From Massilia sp. ZL223 (GTDB taxonomy: Bacteria; Pseudomonadota; Gammaproteobacteria; Burkholderiales; Burkholderiaceae_D): 64,000 nucleotides of DNA. Below, piece after piece: positions 1-8,080 of this stretch. The position numbers and the translations under genes are program-made. How positions within the stretch are numbered: position 1 is the first letter of the stretch; each line of letters starts with the position of its first letter. Location: contig NZ_JAGPWD010000024.1 of the NCBI RefSeq assembly GCF_018119395.1, forward strand, positions 1-64,000. Direction: 5' to 3'. The notes beneath the pieces are model-generated. The model was not told where the DNA came from and searched no databases. It saw only the letters and a list, made by a program, of their open reading frames with translations.

Positions 1-36
1 ACGGCAGCCAGTGTTCCGGCGCCGCCGGGTAAAGGC

Positions 37-80
37 AAAACCAGCTAGCCTGGTTCTCCCGGCAGCGCGTTCAGCTGCCG
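37..80 (-). terminator. possible terminator hairpins after the GIN-domain gene
   Basis: Two hairpins follow the stop of the minus-strand gene at 82. One has CGGCAGC/GCTGCCG arms (60-80). The other has AACCAG/CTGGTT arms (39-55) followed by a short TTTTG tract on the minus strand. Neither has a long U-run, so termination here is only possible. Confidence 0.3.
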
Positions 81-81
81 C

Positions 82-849
82 TTACTTCCAGCTGATGCTG
101 CCCATGCCGTTGTCGGTGCCGTTGCGCTTGGCCGGGTTGCCGTACACGGTGGCCGAGCCCAGGCCGCTCAGGCTCACGTCGGCGGCCTGCTTCGCATGGA
201 CCGAGGCGCCGCCCAGGCCGGACAGGGACAGGTCGACGGTGTCGGCCTGCAGCTCCTTCGCTTCCAGGCTGCCGACGCCGCTCAGCTTGGCCTGCAGCAG
301 GCGGGCGTGGCCCTGCACCGTCATGCGGCCGGCGCCGCGCAGGTTCAGGTCGATGCGCTCGGCGCGCACGCCCTTGAGGTTCATGGCGCCCACGCCGCCC
401 AGGCGGGCGTCGATCTGGCGGAAGTTGCCGTCGACGGCCACCGCGCCGGCGCCGTCCAGGGCCAGCTTCACGGCATCGCCGGTGAAGCCGCTGATGGTCG
501 AGCTGCCGACGCCGTTCGACGTGAATTCGGCCAGGTTCGGCACCGTGAGTTCGGCGCGCAGCTTGTGTTCCGTGCGTTCGTTACGGGAAGTGAAGGATTC
601 GGTGCCGATTTCGAGCGTGTCGCCGCGCTGCGCGGTGGTGATGCGCTGGATATAGCGGCGGTCGCCCGAGATCACCAGCGAGGGCGTGGCGCCCTGGAGC
701 AGCACCAGGTCGATCACGCCGCCCAGCTTGACCTTGGTGACCTTGGCGTCCACGGCGCGGGTCTCGCGCACGGCTTCGTCGGCGAGGACCGGGCCGGCGG
801 CCAGGGTGAACGAGCCGGCGACGAGGGCGGCGGTCAGCAGTTTTTGCAT
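82..849 (-). CDS. secreted GIN-domain (DUF2807) protein
   Basis: The 255-residue protein begins with a clear signal peptide (MQKLLTAALVAGSFTLAAG, cut near VLA-DEA), so it should be periplasmic or surface exposed. The rest is a run of short repeated beta-strand units rich in G-V-G, G-A-G and S-G-L-G turns, the pattern of the putative auto-transporter adhesin head GIN domain, which forms a beta-helix. No catalytic residues are visible. It is read away from the sugar locus, and the remnant of a GH16 gene lies directly upstream and reads into its start. Family membership is quite sure; biological role is unknown. Confidence 0.75.
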   Translation of the reverse strand: MQKLLTAALVAGSFTLAAGPVLADEAVRETRAVDAKVTKVKLGGVIDLVLLQGATPSLVISGDRRYIQRITTAQRGDTLEIGTESFTSRNERTEHKLRAELTVPNLAEFTSNGVGSSTISGFTGDAVKLALDGAGAVAVDGNFRQIDARLGGVGAMNLKGVRAERIDLNLRGAGRMTVQGHARLLQAKLSGVGSLEAKELQADTVDLSLSGLGGASVHAKQAADVSLSGLGSATVYGNPAKRNGTDNGMGSISWK

Positions 850-995
850 GGTGGATCTCCGATAACGGTTGTCGATAAGGGCAGGATAGGGGAGAAGGCC
901 GGGTTTGCCCTCCGGATTGCGACGGACTGCGCATTCGGCGGGATGGACCGTCGAAAATCCCTACCGCCGTGGGCCGTTCTGCCGCCCTTGCCCGC

Positions 996-1262
996 CCTGC
1001 GATACACCCGTACGTAATCGGCCAGCATCTGCTGCGGCAGCACCGTCGTGCTGTCCGGATTACCCGCCGAGTAGAACCGCAGCTCCTGGTCGCCCTATCC
1101 ATGTCCGCCGGCCTCCGCCACCCACTTGCCGCGGTCGAGCGCATCGCCCTCGAATTCGTCGCTCCAGGCCAGGGTCCAGCCGGAGGCGGCGGGCGGCTGG
1201 TGCGCGCAGCCGGCGCCCAGGACGGCGAACACCAGCACGGCTGCCTTGGCGATCATGCCCAT
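996..1262 (-). pseudogene. GH16 beta-glucanase remnant (amber stop plus internal deletion)
   Basis: The reading frame opens with a lipoprotein signal (MGMIAKAAVLVFAVLGAGC, lipobox LGAGC) and the GH16 N-terminal strand WTLAWSDEFEGDALDRGKWV. It then hits TAG at 1095-1097, exactly where GH16 proteins normally have the Trp of GxGWGNxELQ. The same frame continues after the stop with GDQELRFYSAGNPDS and then jumps directly to the family's C-terminal strand TTVLPQQMLADYVRVYR. The whole central region with the ExDxxE catalytic site is missing (normally well over 150 residues). The frame also lacks its own stop and runs on to 834. One nonsense mutation plus one in-frame deletion explain all of this. 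A LacI-type operator half-match survives upstream at 1281-1294. The gene was probably an endo-beta-glucanase (laminarinase or lichenase type) of this locus. Confidence 0.8.
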
Positions 1263-1280
1263 GATTCTTCCCAATGAATT

Positions 1281-1294
1281 TGGAATGGTTTCCA
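1281..1294. promoter_or_regulatory. degenerate LacI-type operator before the GH16 relic
   Basis: TGGAATGGTTTCCA lies 18 bp upstream of the dead GH16 gene. It matches the TGGAAA-CG-TTTCCA palindromes found before the TonB receptor, the GH1 operon and the ABC transporter, with deviations confined to the centre. The gap 1263-1653 between the relic and the divergent TonB receptor holds this site, the strong palindrome at 1477-1494 and otherwise nothing recognised. Confidence 0.5.
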
Positions 1295-1476
1295 AAAAGA
1301 CAAGCCGTCTATAGCATCGCCAAAAAATCGGTGTCAACCACGCGCGCCTTCTATCGCTCCACGTGGCTCCCTCTAGCGCCGATGCCTATGTTGCAAAACC
1401 GCCGCATGGCGGCCCATATCTGTATGGAATATTCCGTTGACAATTTTTTTTTCCAACCCTAATATTCAGACCAACA

Positions 1477-1494
1477 CATGGAAACGTTTCCATG
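1477..1494. promoter_or_regulatory. perfect 18-bp LacI-family operator before the TonB receptor
   Basis: CATGGAAACGTTTCCATG is a perfect palindrome with the central CG typical of LacI/GalR-family operators. It lies about 160 bp upstream of the receptor start. Its core recurs at 15776-15789 and 21066-21079 and, degenerate, at 1281-1294. The LacI-type gene at 15849-16877 is the obvious candidate to bind it. Confidence 0.75.
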
Positions 1495-1653
1495 CAACCG
1501 GAAAAATTGGAGCGATCCGGGAGGGTAAGCGGCGGCATGGCGGTCGGAGAGGACGCGGCAAGGGGCTTGAGGCGTCCAGCGGGTTGTGGAGACAAGGCGG
1601 CAGGCACAGAAGCCAGGTGTGACCGCCATATTTTAAAAAGAACAGGAGAACAC

Positions 1654-4600
1654 ATGGTTTACCCCAAGGCGAAACAGACATTGATGAGCCTGGCAGTGGC
1701 GAGCGCCTGCGCGGCCTTCGTCCCGGCTCATGCCCAGGACCAGGCCGGCACGCCCGAGCAGGCGCCCGCCACCCCGGCCAGCGCGGCCAGCGCGCCCAGC
1801 GAGGGCGCCAGCGCGCCCGGCCTGTCCCCGAACGGCACGACCCAGACCGTGGTCGTCACCGGCCTGCGCGCCAGCCTGGAATCCTCGCTCAACCTCAAGC
1901 GCAATGCGCAGGGCTTCGTCGACGGCATCGTGGCCGAGGACATCGGCAAATTCCCCGACACCAACCTGGCCGAATCGCTGCAGCGCATCTCCGGCGTATC
2001 GATCGACCGGACCATTGGCGAAGGCTCGAAGGTCACCGTGCGCGGTGTCGGCCCCGATTTCAACCTGGTGCTGCTGAACGGCCGCCAGATGCCGACCTCC
2101 GGCCTGGGCGACCGCAACGGCCGCGCCTTCGACTTCGCCAACCTGGCGTCCGAAGCGGTGTCCCAGATCCAGGTGTACAAGTCGGCGCGCGCCGAAACCC
2201 CGACCGGCGGCATCGGCGCCACCATCAACATCATCACCCCGCGTCCGCTGTCGCGTCCCGGCATGCAGGCCAGCGTCGGCGTCAAGGGCGTGTACGACAA
2301 GTCGGCCCAGAACCTGCCGGACGACGTCAAGCGCGGCGACAAGGTGACGCCGGAGATCTCCGGCATCTACAGCAATACCTCGGCCGACGGCCGCTTCGGC
2401 ATCGCGCTCACCGGCAGCTACCAGGAACGCAACCTGGGCTTCAACCAGGCCGCGGTCTCTAACGGCTGGAAGGGGCCGTTCCGCGGCGACGAGAACAACT
2501 GGGGGACGATCCCGCAGCCGGGCACCCCGGGATCCGAACGCATCACCAATCGTCCGGATCCGACCGATGTGTACCAGGTGCCGCAAAACCTGAACTACAA
2601 CATGAACGGCGTGCAGCGCCAGCGCACCAACGGCCAGGTGGTGTTCCAGTTCGCCCCGACCAAGGCGCTGACCACCACCCTCGACTACACCTACTCGGAG
2701 AACAAGGTCCAGACCCGCCGCCAGGACATCTCGGCCTGGTTCAACTTCGGCGCCTCGTCGAGCAGCTGGACCGACGGCCCGGTGGCCAGCCCGCTGGTCT
2801 ACACGGAGCTGATCCCCGGCGCCAACAGCGACATCGCGATGGGCGGCGCCGATTTCGCCACCAGGAACGAGAACAAGTCGCTCGGCTTCAACGCGGCCTG
2901 GAAAGTCAACAACGACGTCCGCTTCGAATTCGACCTGCACCATTCGACCGCCGAATCGACCCCGGACAGCCCATGGGGCTCGAGCAACGTCCTCGGCACC
3001 GCCAGCATGAGCCGCGGCGACACCACCGTCGATTTCAGCAAGGACTTCCCGGTGCTGAGCATCGCCGGCGCCGACTTCACGCGCGCGCCGCAGCAGGTCA
3101 CCGGCTCGGTATTCGAGAACGGCTACATGAAGACCAAGATCGACCAGGCCCAGGTCCACGGCAGCTGGAAGATGCTGGAAGCGTCCGAGCTGAAGTTCGG
3201 CCTGGCCGCGACCAAGGTCGACTATCGCTCGGCCTTCTCGGTGCAGCAGCGCGACACCTGGACCGGCGCCACCAGCCCCGCCGACTACCCGGCCAACATG
3301 TTCCACCGCGAGACCCTGAGCAGGTACTTCGACAACATCGACGGCAGCGACAACCCGGCCCTGTTCAACCAGTTCTACACTTTCGACTTCGAGCAGCTGC
3401 GCGCACTGGCGGCGCAAGTCACCGGACAGCCCGACCTGTACCGGCCCAAGACCACCTACGACAACGACCAGCGCACCGAGGAAAAGTCGAAGAGCCTCTA
3501 CCTGCAGTTCAACACGGACTGGGATACGGCCATGCCGATCCACACCTCGATCGGCCTGCGCTACGAGAAGACCGACGTCACCTCGAGCGCGCTGGTGCAG
3601 ACGCCGACCGCCATCAGCTGGGTCTCGCAGAACGAGTTCCCGGTGGTGTTCGGCGAACGCGGCTTCACCACGCTCAAGGGCAAGTACCATCATCTGCTGC
3701 CGAGCTTCGACGCCGACGTCGACCTGCGTCCGGACATGAAGGCGCGCCTGAGCTATGGCGAGACCATCGGGCGTCCGCGCTATGACCAGATCTCCGGCGG
3801 CCAGGTCCTGAATTCGCTGGCGCGCGTGGAAGGCGGCACCGGCACCCAGGGCAACCCGTCGCTGGAGCCGGTCAAGGCCAAGAACATCGACCTCGCCTTC
3901 GAGTGGTACTACGCCAAGTCGAGCTTCTTCTCGGTCAACCACTTCCGCAAGCACCTGGACAACTACGCCGGCCAGTCGCAGTTCATCGCCCAGCCCTTCG
4001 GCGTGCGCACCCCGGTCGGCGGCGCCTACTGGAACGCCGCGGTGCAGAACGGCTGCCCCACCAGCGACACCACCTGCATCCGCAGCTATATCCTGCGCAA
4101 TTTCGCCGGCCAGCCGGGCGTGGTGCGCGGCGCGGACGATGCTTCGGGCGCGCCGACCGGCATCATCACGGCCACCGCCAGCGATCCGATCGCGGACTTC
4201 CGCATCAACTCGTTCTCGAACCAGAAGAAGGATCGTGCCCGCGGCCTGGAATTCAACCTGCTGCACATGTTCGGCAACAGCGGTTTCGGCGTGCAGGCCA
4301 ACTACACCTACGTGCATTCCGGCCTGAAGTACAACAACGCGAGCATCGGCGAGCAGTTCGCGCTGGTGGGCCTGGGCGACTCGGCCAACCTGATCGGCAT
4401 CTTCGAGAACGACAAGTGGAACGTGCGCGCGGCCTACAACTGGCGCGACGAGTTCCTGTCGGGGACCTTCGACGGATCGGGGCCGAATCCGAACTATGTC
4501 GAGGCCTACGGCCAGTTCGACCTGAGCATCGGCTATAACCTGACGAAGAACCTGTCCATCCAGTTCGAAGGCATCAACCTCACGGACGAGATCAAGCGCA

Positions 4601-4683
4601 TCCACGGCCGCACCAAGCAGACCTTGCTGTTCGTCGAACAGTCCGGACCGCGCTACATGCTGGCCGCGCGCTACAAGTTCTGA
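1654..4683 (+). CDS. TonB-dependent receptor, Xanthomonas/Caulobacter type, probable beta-glucan oligosaccharide importer
   Basis: Outer-membrane active-transport barrel of 1009 residues. The start at 1654 is chosen because AGGAG sits 6 bases upstream and it gives a signal peptide (SLAVASACAAFVPAHAQ); the frame is open further upstream to 1492 but across the operator. An Ala/Pro/Ser-rich linker (about residues 30-60) leads to a TonB-box-like TVVVTG (65-70). The plug follows (VDGIVAEDIGKFPDTNLAES, ISGVSIDR, VRGVGPDFNLVLLNGRQMP), typical of the TIGR01782 subfamily. The barrel ends in ARYKF with the terminal aromatic. Substrate is inferred from context: a beta-glucosidase operon, a sugar ABC transporter and shared palindromic operators. 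A GC-rich hairpin separates it from the halogenase cassette downstream. Confidence 0.9.
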   Translation: MVYPKAKQTLMSLAVASACAAFVPAHAQDQAGTPEQAPATPASAASAPSEGASAPGLSPNGTTQTVVVTGLRASLESSLNLKRNAQGFVDGIVAEDIGKFPDTNLAESLQRISGVSIDRTIGEGSKVTVRGVGPDFNLVLLNGRQMPTSGLGDRNGRAFDFANLASEAVSQIQVYKSARAETPTGGIGATINIITPRPLSRPGMQASVGVKGVYDKSAQNLPDDVKRGDKVTPEISGIYSNTSADGRFGIALTGSYQERNLGFNQAAVSNGWKGPFRGDENNWGTIPQPGTPGSERITNRPDPTDVYQVPQNLNYNMNGVQRQRTNGQVVFQFAPTKALTTTLDYTYSENKVQTRRQDISAWFNFGASSSSWTDGPVASPLVYTELIPGANSDIAMGGADFATRNENKSLGFNAAWKVNNDVRFEFDLHHSTAESTPDSPWGSSNVLGTASMSRGDTTVDFSKDFPVLSIAGADFTRAPQQVTGSVFENGYMKTKIDQAQVHGSWKMLEASELKFGLAATKVDYRSAFSVQQRDTWTGATSPADYPANMFHRETLSRYFDNIDGSDNPALFNQFYTFDFEQLRALAAQVTGQPDLYRPKTTYDNDQRTEEKSKSLYLQFNTDWDTAMPIHTSIGLRYEKTDVTSSALVQTPTAISWVSQNEFPVVFGERGFTTLKGKYHHLLPSFDADVDLRPDMKARLSYGETIGRPRYDQISGGQVLNSLARVEGGTGTQGNPSLEPVKAKNIDLAFEWYYAKSSFFSVNHFRKHLDNYAGQSQFIAQPFGVRTPVGGAYWNAAVQNGCPTSDTTCIRSYILRNFAGQPGVVRGADDASGAPTGIITATASDPIADFRINSFSNQKKDRARGLEFNLLHMFGNSGFGVQANYTYVHSGLKYNNASIGEQFALVGLGDSANLIGIFENDKWNVRAAYNWRDEFLSGTFDGSGPNPNYVEAYGQFDLSIGYNLTKNLSIQFEGINLTDEIKRIHGRTKQTLLFVEQSGPRYMLAARYKF

Positions 4684-4705
4684 CCTGAAGGCCTGAACGC
4701 ATGAC

Positions 4706-4730
4706 GGCCGCGGGCATTCCCGCCGCGGCC
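4706..4730 (+). terminator. hairpin between the TonB receptor and the halogenase cassette
   Basis: GGCCGCGG/CCGCGGCC arms close a short loop 23 bases after the receptor stop. There is no U-tract, so it may act as an mRNA stabiliser or attenuator that lets the receptor be made in excess over the downstream genes, and not as a full terminator. Confidence 0.4.
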
Positions 4731-4771
4731 CGTTCGGGGTAGACTGCCCCATCTGTTTTTCGGGACCCACC

Positions 4772-6322
4772 ATGGTGACGAACGCCATCAGGAACATCGT
4801 GATCGTGGGCGGCGGTTCGGCCGGCTGGCTGACCGCCGCCGTCCTCGCCGCGCGCTACCGCACGCTGGAGCAGGGCGGGCTGCGCATCACCCTGATCGAA
4901 TCGCCCGACGTCGCGCCGATCGGCGTGGGCGAGGGCACCTGGCCCACCATGCGCGACACCCTGCGCGAGGCCGGCGTGTCCGAAACCGCTTTTTTCCGCT
5001 CCTGCGACGCCGCCTTCAAGCAGGGCTCGCGCTTCAACCGCTGGGTCAGCGGCGCGGACGACGATTATTACTTCCATCCCTTCGTACTGCCCCAGGGCTA
5101 CGGCGAGGCCGATATCGCAAGCCAATGGCAGCGGCGCCATGCGCATGTGCCCTTCGCCGACCTGGTGAGCTACCAGCCGCACCTGTGCGTGGCCGGCCGC
5201 GCGCCCAAGCAGGCCACGACGCCGGAATTCGCGGCCGTGGCCAACTACGGCTACCATCTCGACGCCGGCAAGTTCGGCGTGTTCCTGCGTACCCACTGCC
5301 TGGAAAAGCTGGGCGTGCACTACGTGCCGGACCACGTCACCGGCATCCGTTCGCGTGACAACGGCGACATCGCCGCCCTGCACACCAGGGCTCACGGCGA
5401 CCTGGAAGGCGACTTGTTCGTCGACTGCACCGGCATGCAGTCCATGCTGCTCGGGAAGCACTACGGCATCCCCTTCCTGTCGCAGCGCCACGTGCTGTTC
5501 AACGACAGCGCGCTCGCGGTCCAGGTGCCCTATGCGCGCGAGGACGAGCCGATCGCGTCGCAGACCACCTCCACCGCCCAAAGCGCCGGCTGGATCTGGG
5601 ACATCGGCCTGCCGTCCCGGCGCGGAGTGGGCCATGTATATTCGAGCGCGCACACCACGGACGAACAGGCCGAGCGCGAATTGCGCGCCTACCTGAAAGC
5701 CAGCGGCGCCGGCGAGGACCTGCCCGCGCCGCGCAAGCTGAGTTTCCAGCCCGGCTACCGCGAGAAATTCTGGCACCGCAATTGCGTGGCCATCGGCCTG
5801 TCCGCCGGCTTCATCGAACCGCTGGAGGCGTCAGCGCTGGCGCTGGTGGAGCTCTCCGCCGCCATGCTGGCCGACGGGATGCCGGTCACGCGCGAGCAGA
5901 TGGAAGCCGCGGCCGGGCGCTTCAACGCGACCTTCACCTACCGCTGGGAGCGGGTGATCGATTTCCTCAAGCTGCACTATGTGCTGAGCCGGCGCGAGGA
6001 CAGCGACTACTGGCGCGACAACCGCTGCGCCGAGACCATTCCCGAGCGCCTGGCCAGCCTGCTGCTGCTGTGGCGCCACCGCCCGCCCTCGCGCTACGAT
6101 ATCGACCGCATCCAGGAAGTCTTCCCGGCGGCGAGCTATCAGTACGTCCTGTATGGCATGGGCTTCCATCACGCGCCGGGACCGGCGCCGCGCATGGAAG
6201 ACGGCGCGGCCGCCGACGGCTTCCTGCGCGACGCGGCGAACCTGACGCGCCGCATGCTGCCGGCGCTGCCGGACAACCGCGCGCTGATCGACCATATTCG
6301 CAGCCACGGGCTGCCACGCTGA
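4772..6322 (+). CDS. tryptophan-halogenase-family flavoprotein (copy 1)
   Basis: 516 residues of the FAD-dependent tryptophan 7-halogenase family. Visible features are the Rossmann motif GGGSAGW (13-19), the FAD ribose-binding Glu43 after the second strand, GVGEGTWPT (51-59), the Lys83 in AFKQG that falls where the catalytic Lys of PrnA/RebH lies, and DLFVDCTGMQS. The GWxWxIP signature is altered to GWIWDIG (273-279). Family halogenases also need a flavin reductase partner, and none is in the window. The gene heads a compact cassette (halogenase, SapC, cupin_8, halogenase) behind the TonB receptor, so its substrate is probably linked to glycan uptake and not to antibiotic synthesis. Actual halogenation is unproven. 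Confidence 0.8.
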   Translation: MVTNAIRNIVIVGGGSAGWLTAAVLAARYRTLEQGGLRITLIESPDVAPIGVGEGTWPTMRDTLREAGVSETAFFRSCDAAFKQGSRFNRWVSGADDDYYFHPFVLPQGYGEADIASQWQRRHAHVPFADLVSYQPHLCVAGRAPKQATTPEFAAVANYGYHLDAGKFGVFLRTHCLEKLGVHYVPDHVTGIRSRDNGDIAALHTRAHGDLEGDLFVDCTGMQSMLLGKHYGIPFLSQRHVLFNDSALAVQVPYAREDEPIASQTTSTAQSAGWIWDIGLPSRRGVGHVYSSAHTTDEQAERELRAYLKASGAGEDLPAPRKLSFQPGYREKFWHRNCVAIGLSAGFIEPLEASALALVELSAAMLADGMPVTREQMEAAAGRFNATFTYRWERVIDFLKLHYVLSRREDSDYWRDNRCAETIPERLASLLLLWRHRPPSRYDIDRIQEVFPAASYQYVLYGMGFHHAPGPAPRMEDGAAADGFLRDAANLTRRMLPALPDNRALIDHIRSHGLPR

Positions 6323-6350
6323 CAACAACGACAACGAAAGAGACAACACG

Positions 6351-7070
6351 ATGCCCACTATCTCCGTGCTGAACAATATCGACCACAAGGACCTGCGCAT
6401 TATCACGGCCAACCGCCCCGGCCTGGGCGACGACGTGGCCTGGGTTCTCACCTTTGCCCAGGAATTCCGCCTGCTGCAGGCGGACTACCCGATCATCTTC
6501 CGCAAGACCGAGGGCGAGGTGCCGTTCGAGTCGATCGCGCTGATGGGCTTCACGGAAAACGAAAACCTGTTTCTCGGTCCCGACGGCTGGGACGCGCCCG
6601 TCATTCCCATGATGGTGGCGCGCCAGCCTTTCCTGATCGGCCGCAATGGCGACGAGCTGATGATCCAGCTGGACCTGGACAACCCGCGCGTAAGCCGGCT
6701 TGAGGGCGAGCCGGTATTCCTGCCCCACGGCGGCGGCACCGAGTACCTGGAGCGCATCAACGGCATGCTGTCCTTCATCCACCACGGCATGCAAGCCGAA
6801 GCCGGCTTCCTGCGGGCGCTGGTGAAGCACGAGCTGCTGGAGACCTTCGCGCTCGACATCACCCTCGACGACGGCTCGCAGAACCGCCTGTCCGGCTTCT
6901 ACACCATCCACGAGGAGCGCCTGGCCGCGCTGGGCGCCGCCGCCCTGCACGAGCTGCACCAGGCCGGCCACCTGGCCCCGATCTACTATGCGCTGGCCTC
7001 CCTGTCGAACTTCCGCAGCCTGGTCGACCGCAAGAACCGCAGGATGAAGGCAGATGCTGCCCATCGCTAA
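6351..7070 (+). CDS. SapC-family protein
   Basis: The 239-residue protein has no signal peptide or membrane segment and looks cytoplasmic. The N-terminal NxxxHxxLRI stretch, the central FRKTEGEVPFESIALMGF block and NLFLGPDGWDAPVIP match the SapC family (PF07277), named after a Campylobacter S-layer locus but widespread beside TonB receptors. No enzymatic motif is seen. The start is preceded by GAAAGAGAC, 28 bases after the first halogenase, and its end overlaps the cupin_8 gene by 17 bp, so the two are translationally linked. Its function is not known; a role in modification or delivery of an outer-membrane component is only inferred from context. Confidence 0.8.
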   Translation: MPTISVLNNIDHKDLRIITANRPGLGDDVAWVLTFAQEFRLLQADYPIIFRKTEGEVPFESIALMGFTENENLFLGPDGWDAPVIPMMVARQPFLIGRNGDELMIQLDLDNPRVSRLEGEPVFLPHGGGTEYLERINGMLSFIHHGMQAEAGFLRALVKHELLETFALDITLDDGSQNRLSGFYTIHEERLAALGAAALHELHQAGHLAPIYYALASLSNFRSLVDRKNRRMKADAAHR

Positions 7071-8067
7071 GCGGGTGCGCGAGCTCGCGGGCCTGCGTCC
7101 GCGCGACCTGGGCCAGGAAATCCTCGCGTCCACCGAGCCGCTGCTGCTGCGCGGCCTGGTGGCCGAATGGCCGGCGGTAGCCGCCGCGCGCGAGTCGCAA
7201 CAGGCGGCCGGCGCCTACCTGCGCCGCTTCTACCGTGACGCCACCGTCGGCGCCATGCTGGGCGCGCCCGAGATCGAGGGCCGCTACTTCTACAACGAAG
7301 ACCTGAGCGGCTTCAATTTCTATCCGGTGCGGGTGCGGCTCGACACCGTGCTGGCGGAGCTGGAGAAGCACCGCACGACCGAGCTGCCACCCTCGATCTA
7401 TGTCGGCTCGACCACCATCGACACCTGCCTGCCGGGCTTCCGCGCCGAGAACGACGTCGACCTGGGCGCGCGCAATCCGCTGGCCAGCATCTGGATCGGC
7501 AACCGCACCCGCATCGCGGCCCACTACGACCTGCCGGACAACCTGGCCTGCGTGGCCGCCGGCCACCGCCGCTTCACCCTGTTCCCGCCGGACCAGCTGG
7601 ACAACCTGTACATCGGCCCGCTCGACTTCACCCCGGCCGGGCAGGCCATCAGCCTGGTCGATTTCGCCCGGCCCGATTACGAACAATTTCCGCGCTTCGC
7701 CCAGGCGCTCGAGCATGCGCTGGTGGCCGAGCTGGAGCCGGGCGACGCCCTGTTCATCCCCAGCATGTGGTGGCACCACGTCGAGGCGCTGGACCGCTTC
7801 AACGTCCTGGTCAACTACTGGTGGCGCCAGTCGCCGGACTACATGGACACGCCGACCAACGCCCTGATGCACGCCCTGATGACGGTGCGCGACCTTCCGC
7901 CCGAACAGCGCAAGGCCTGGCAGGAGCTGTTTCGCCACTACGTGTTCGAAGCCGGCGAGCACACCGCCGCCCACATTCCGGAAGCCGCGCGCCGCATCCT
8001 GGCGCCCCTGGACGACGACGCCACCCGCGGCATCCGCACCCAATTATTAAAGCGGATGAACCGCTGA
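7054..8067 (+). CDS. cupin_8/JmjC-like 2-oxoglutarate oxygenase-type protein
   Basis: The 337-residue protein has the FIH-like cupin_8 layout. An iron-binding HxD occurs at His157-Tyr-Asp159 (RIAAHYDLPDN). The strand GHRRFTLFPPDQLDNLY (170-186) is typical for 2-oxoglutarate binding. The distal histidine lies in GDALFIPSMWWHHVEAL (His241 or His242). All metal ligands therefore appear intact and the protein should be a non-haem Fe(II) hydroxylase; its substrate is unknown. It overlaps SapC by 17 bp and ends 13 bp before the second halogenase. Such oxygenases next to SapC and halogenase genes recur in TonB loci of several proteobacteria (recalled, not checked). Confidence 0.82.
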   Translation: MLPIAKRVRELAGLRPRDLGQEILASTEPLLLRGLVAEWPAVAAARESQQAAGAYLRRFYRDATVGAMLGAPEIEGRYFYNEDLSGFNFYPVRVRLDTVLAELEKHRTTELPPSIYVGSTTIDTCLPGFRAENDVDLGARNPLASIWIGNRTRIAAHYDLPDNLACVAAGHRRFTLFPPDQLDNLYIGPLDFTPAGQAISLVDFARPDYEQFPRFAQALEHALVAELEPGDALFIPSMWWHHVEALDRFNVLVNYWWRQSPDYMDTPTNALMHALMTVRDLPPEQRKAWQELFRHYVFEAGEHTAAHIPEAARRILAPLDDDATRGIRTQLLKRMNR

Positions 8068-8080
8068 CAGGAGACCGACC

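Noticed and set aside
1633-4797. A very long open frame antisense to the TonB receptor
   Set aside because: It mirrors the receptor codon by codon, as expected in GC-rich DNA with few stops. The receptor frame has clear domain motifs while the antisense protein is Val/Arg/Gly-rich without any recognisable family.
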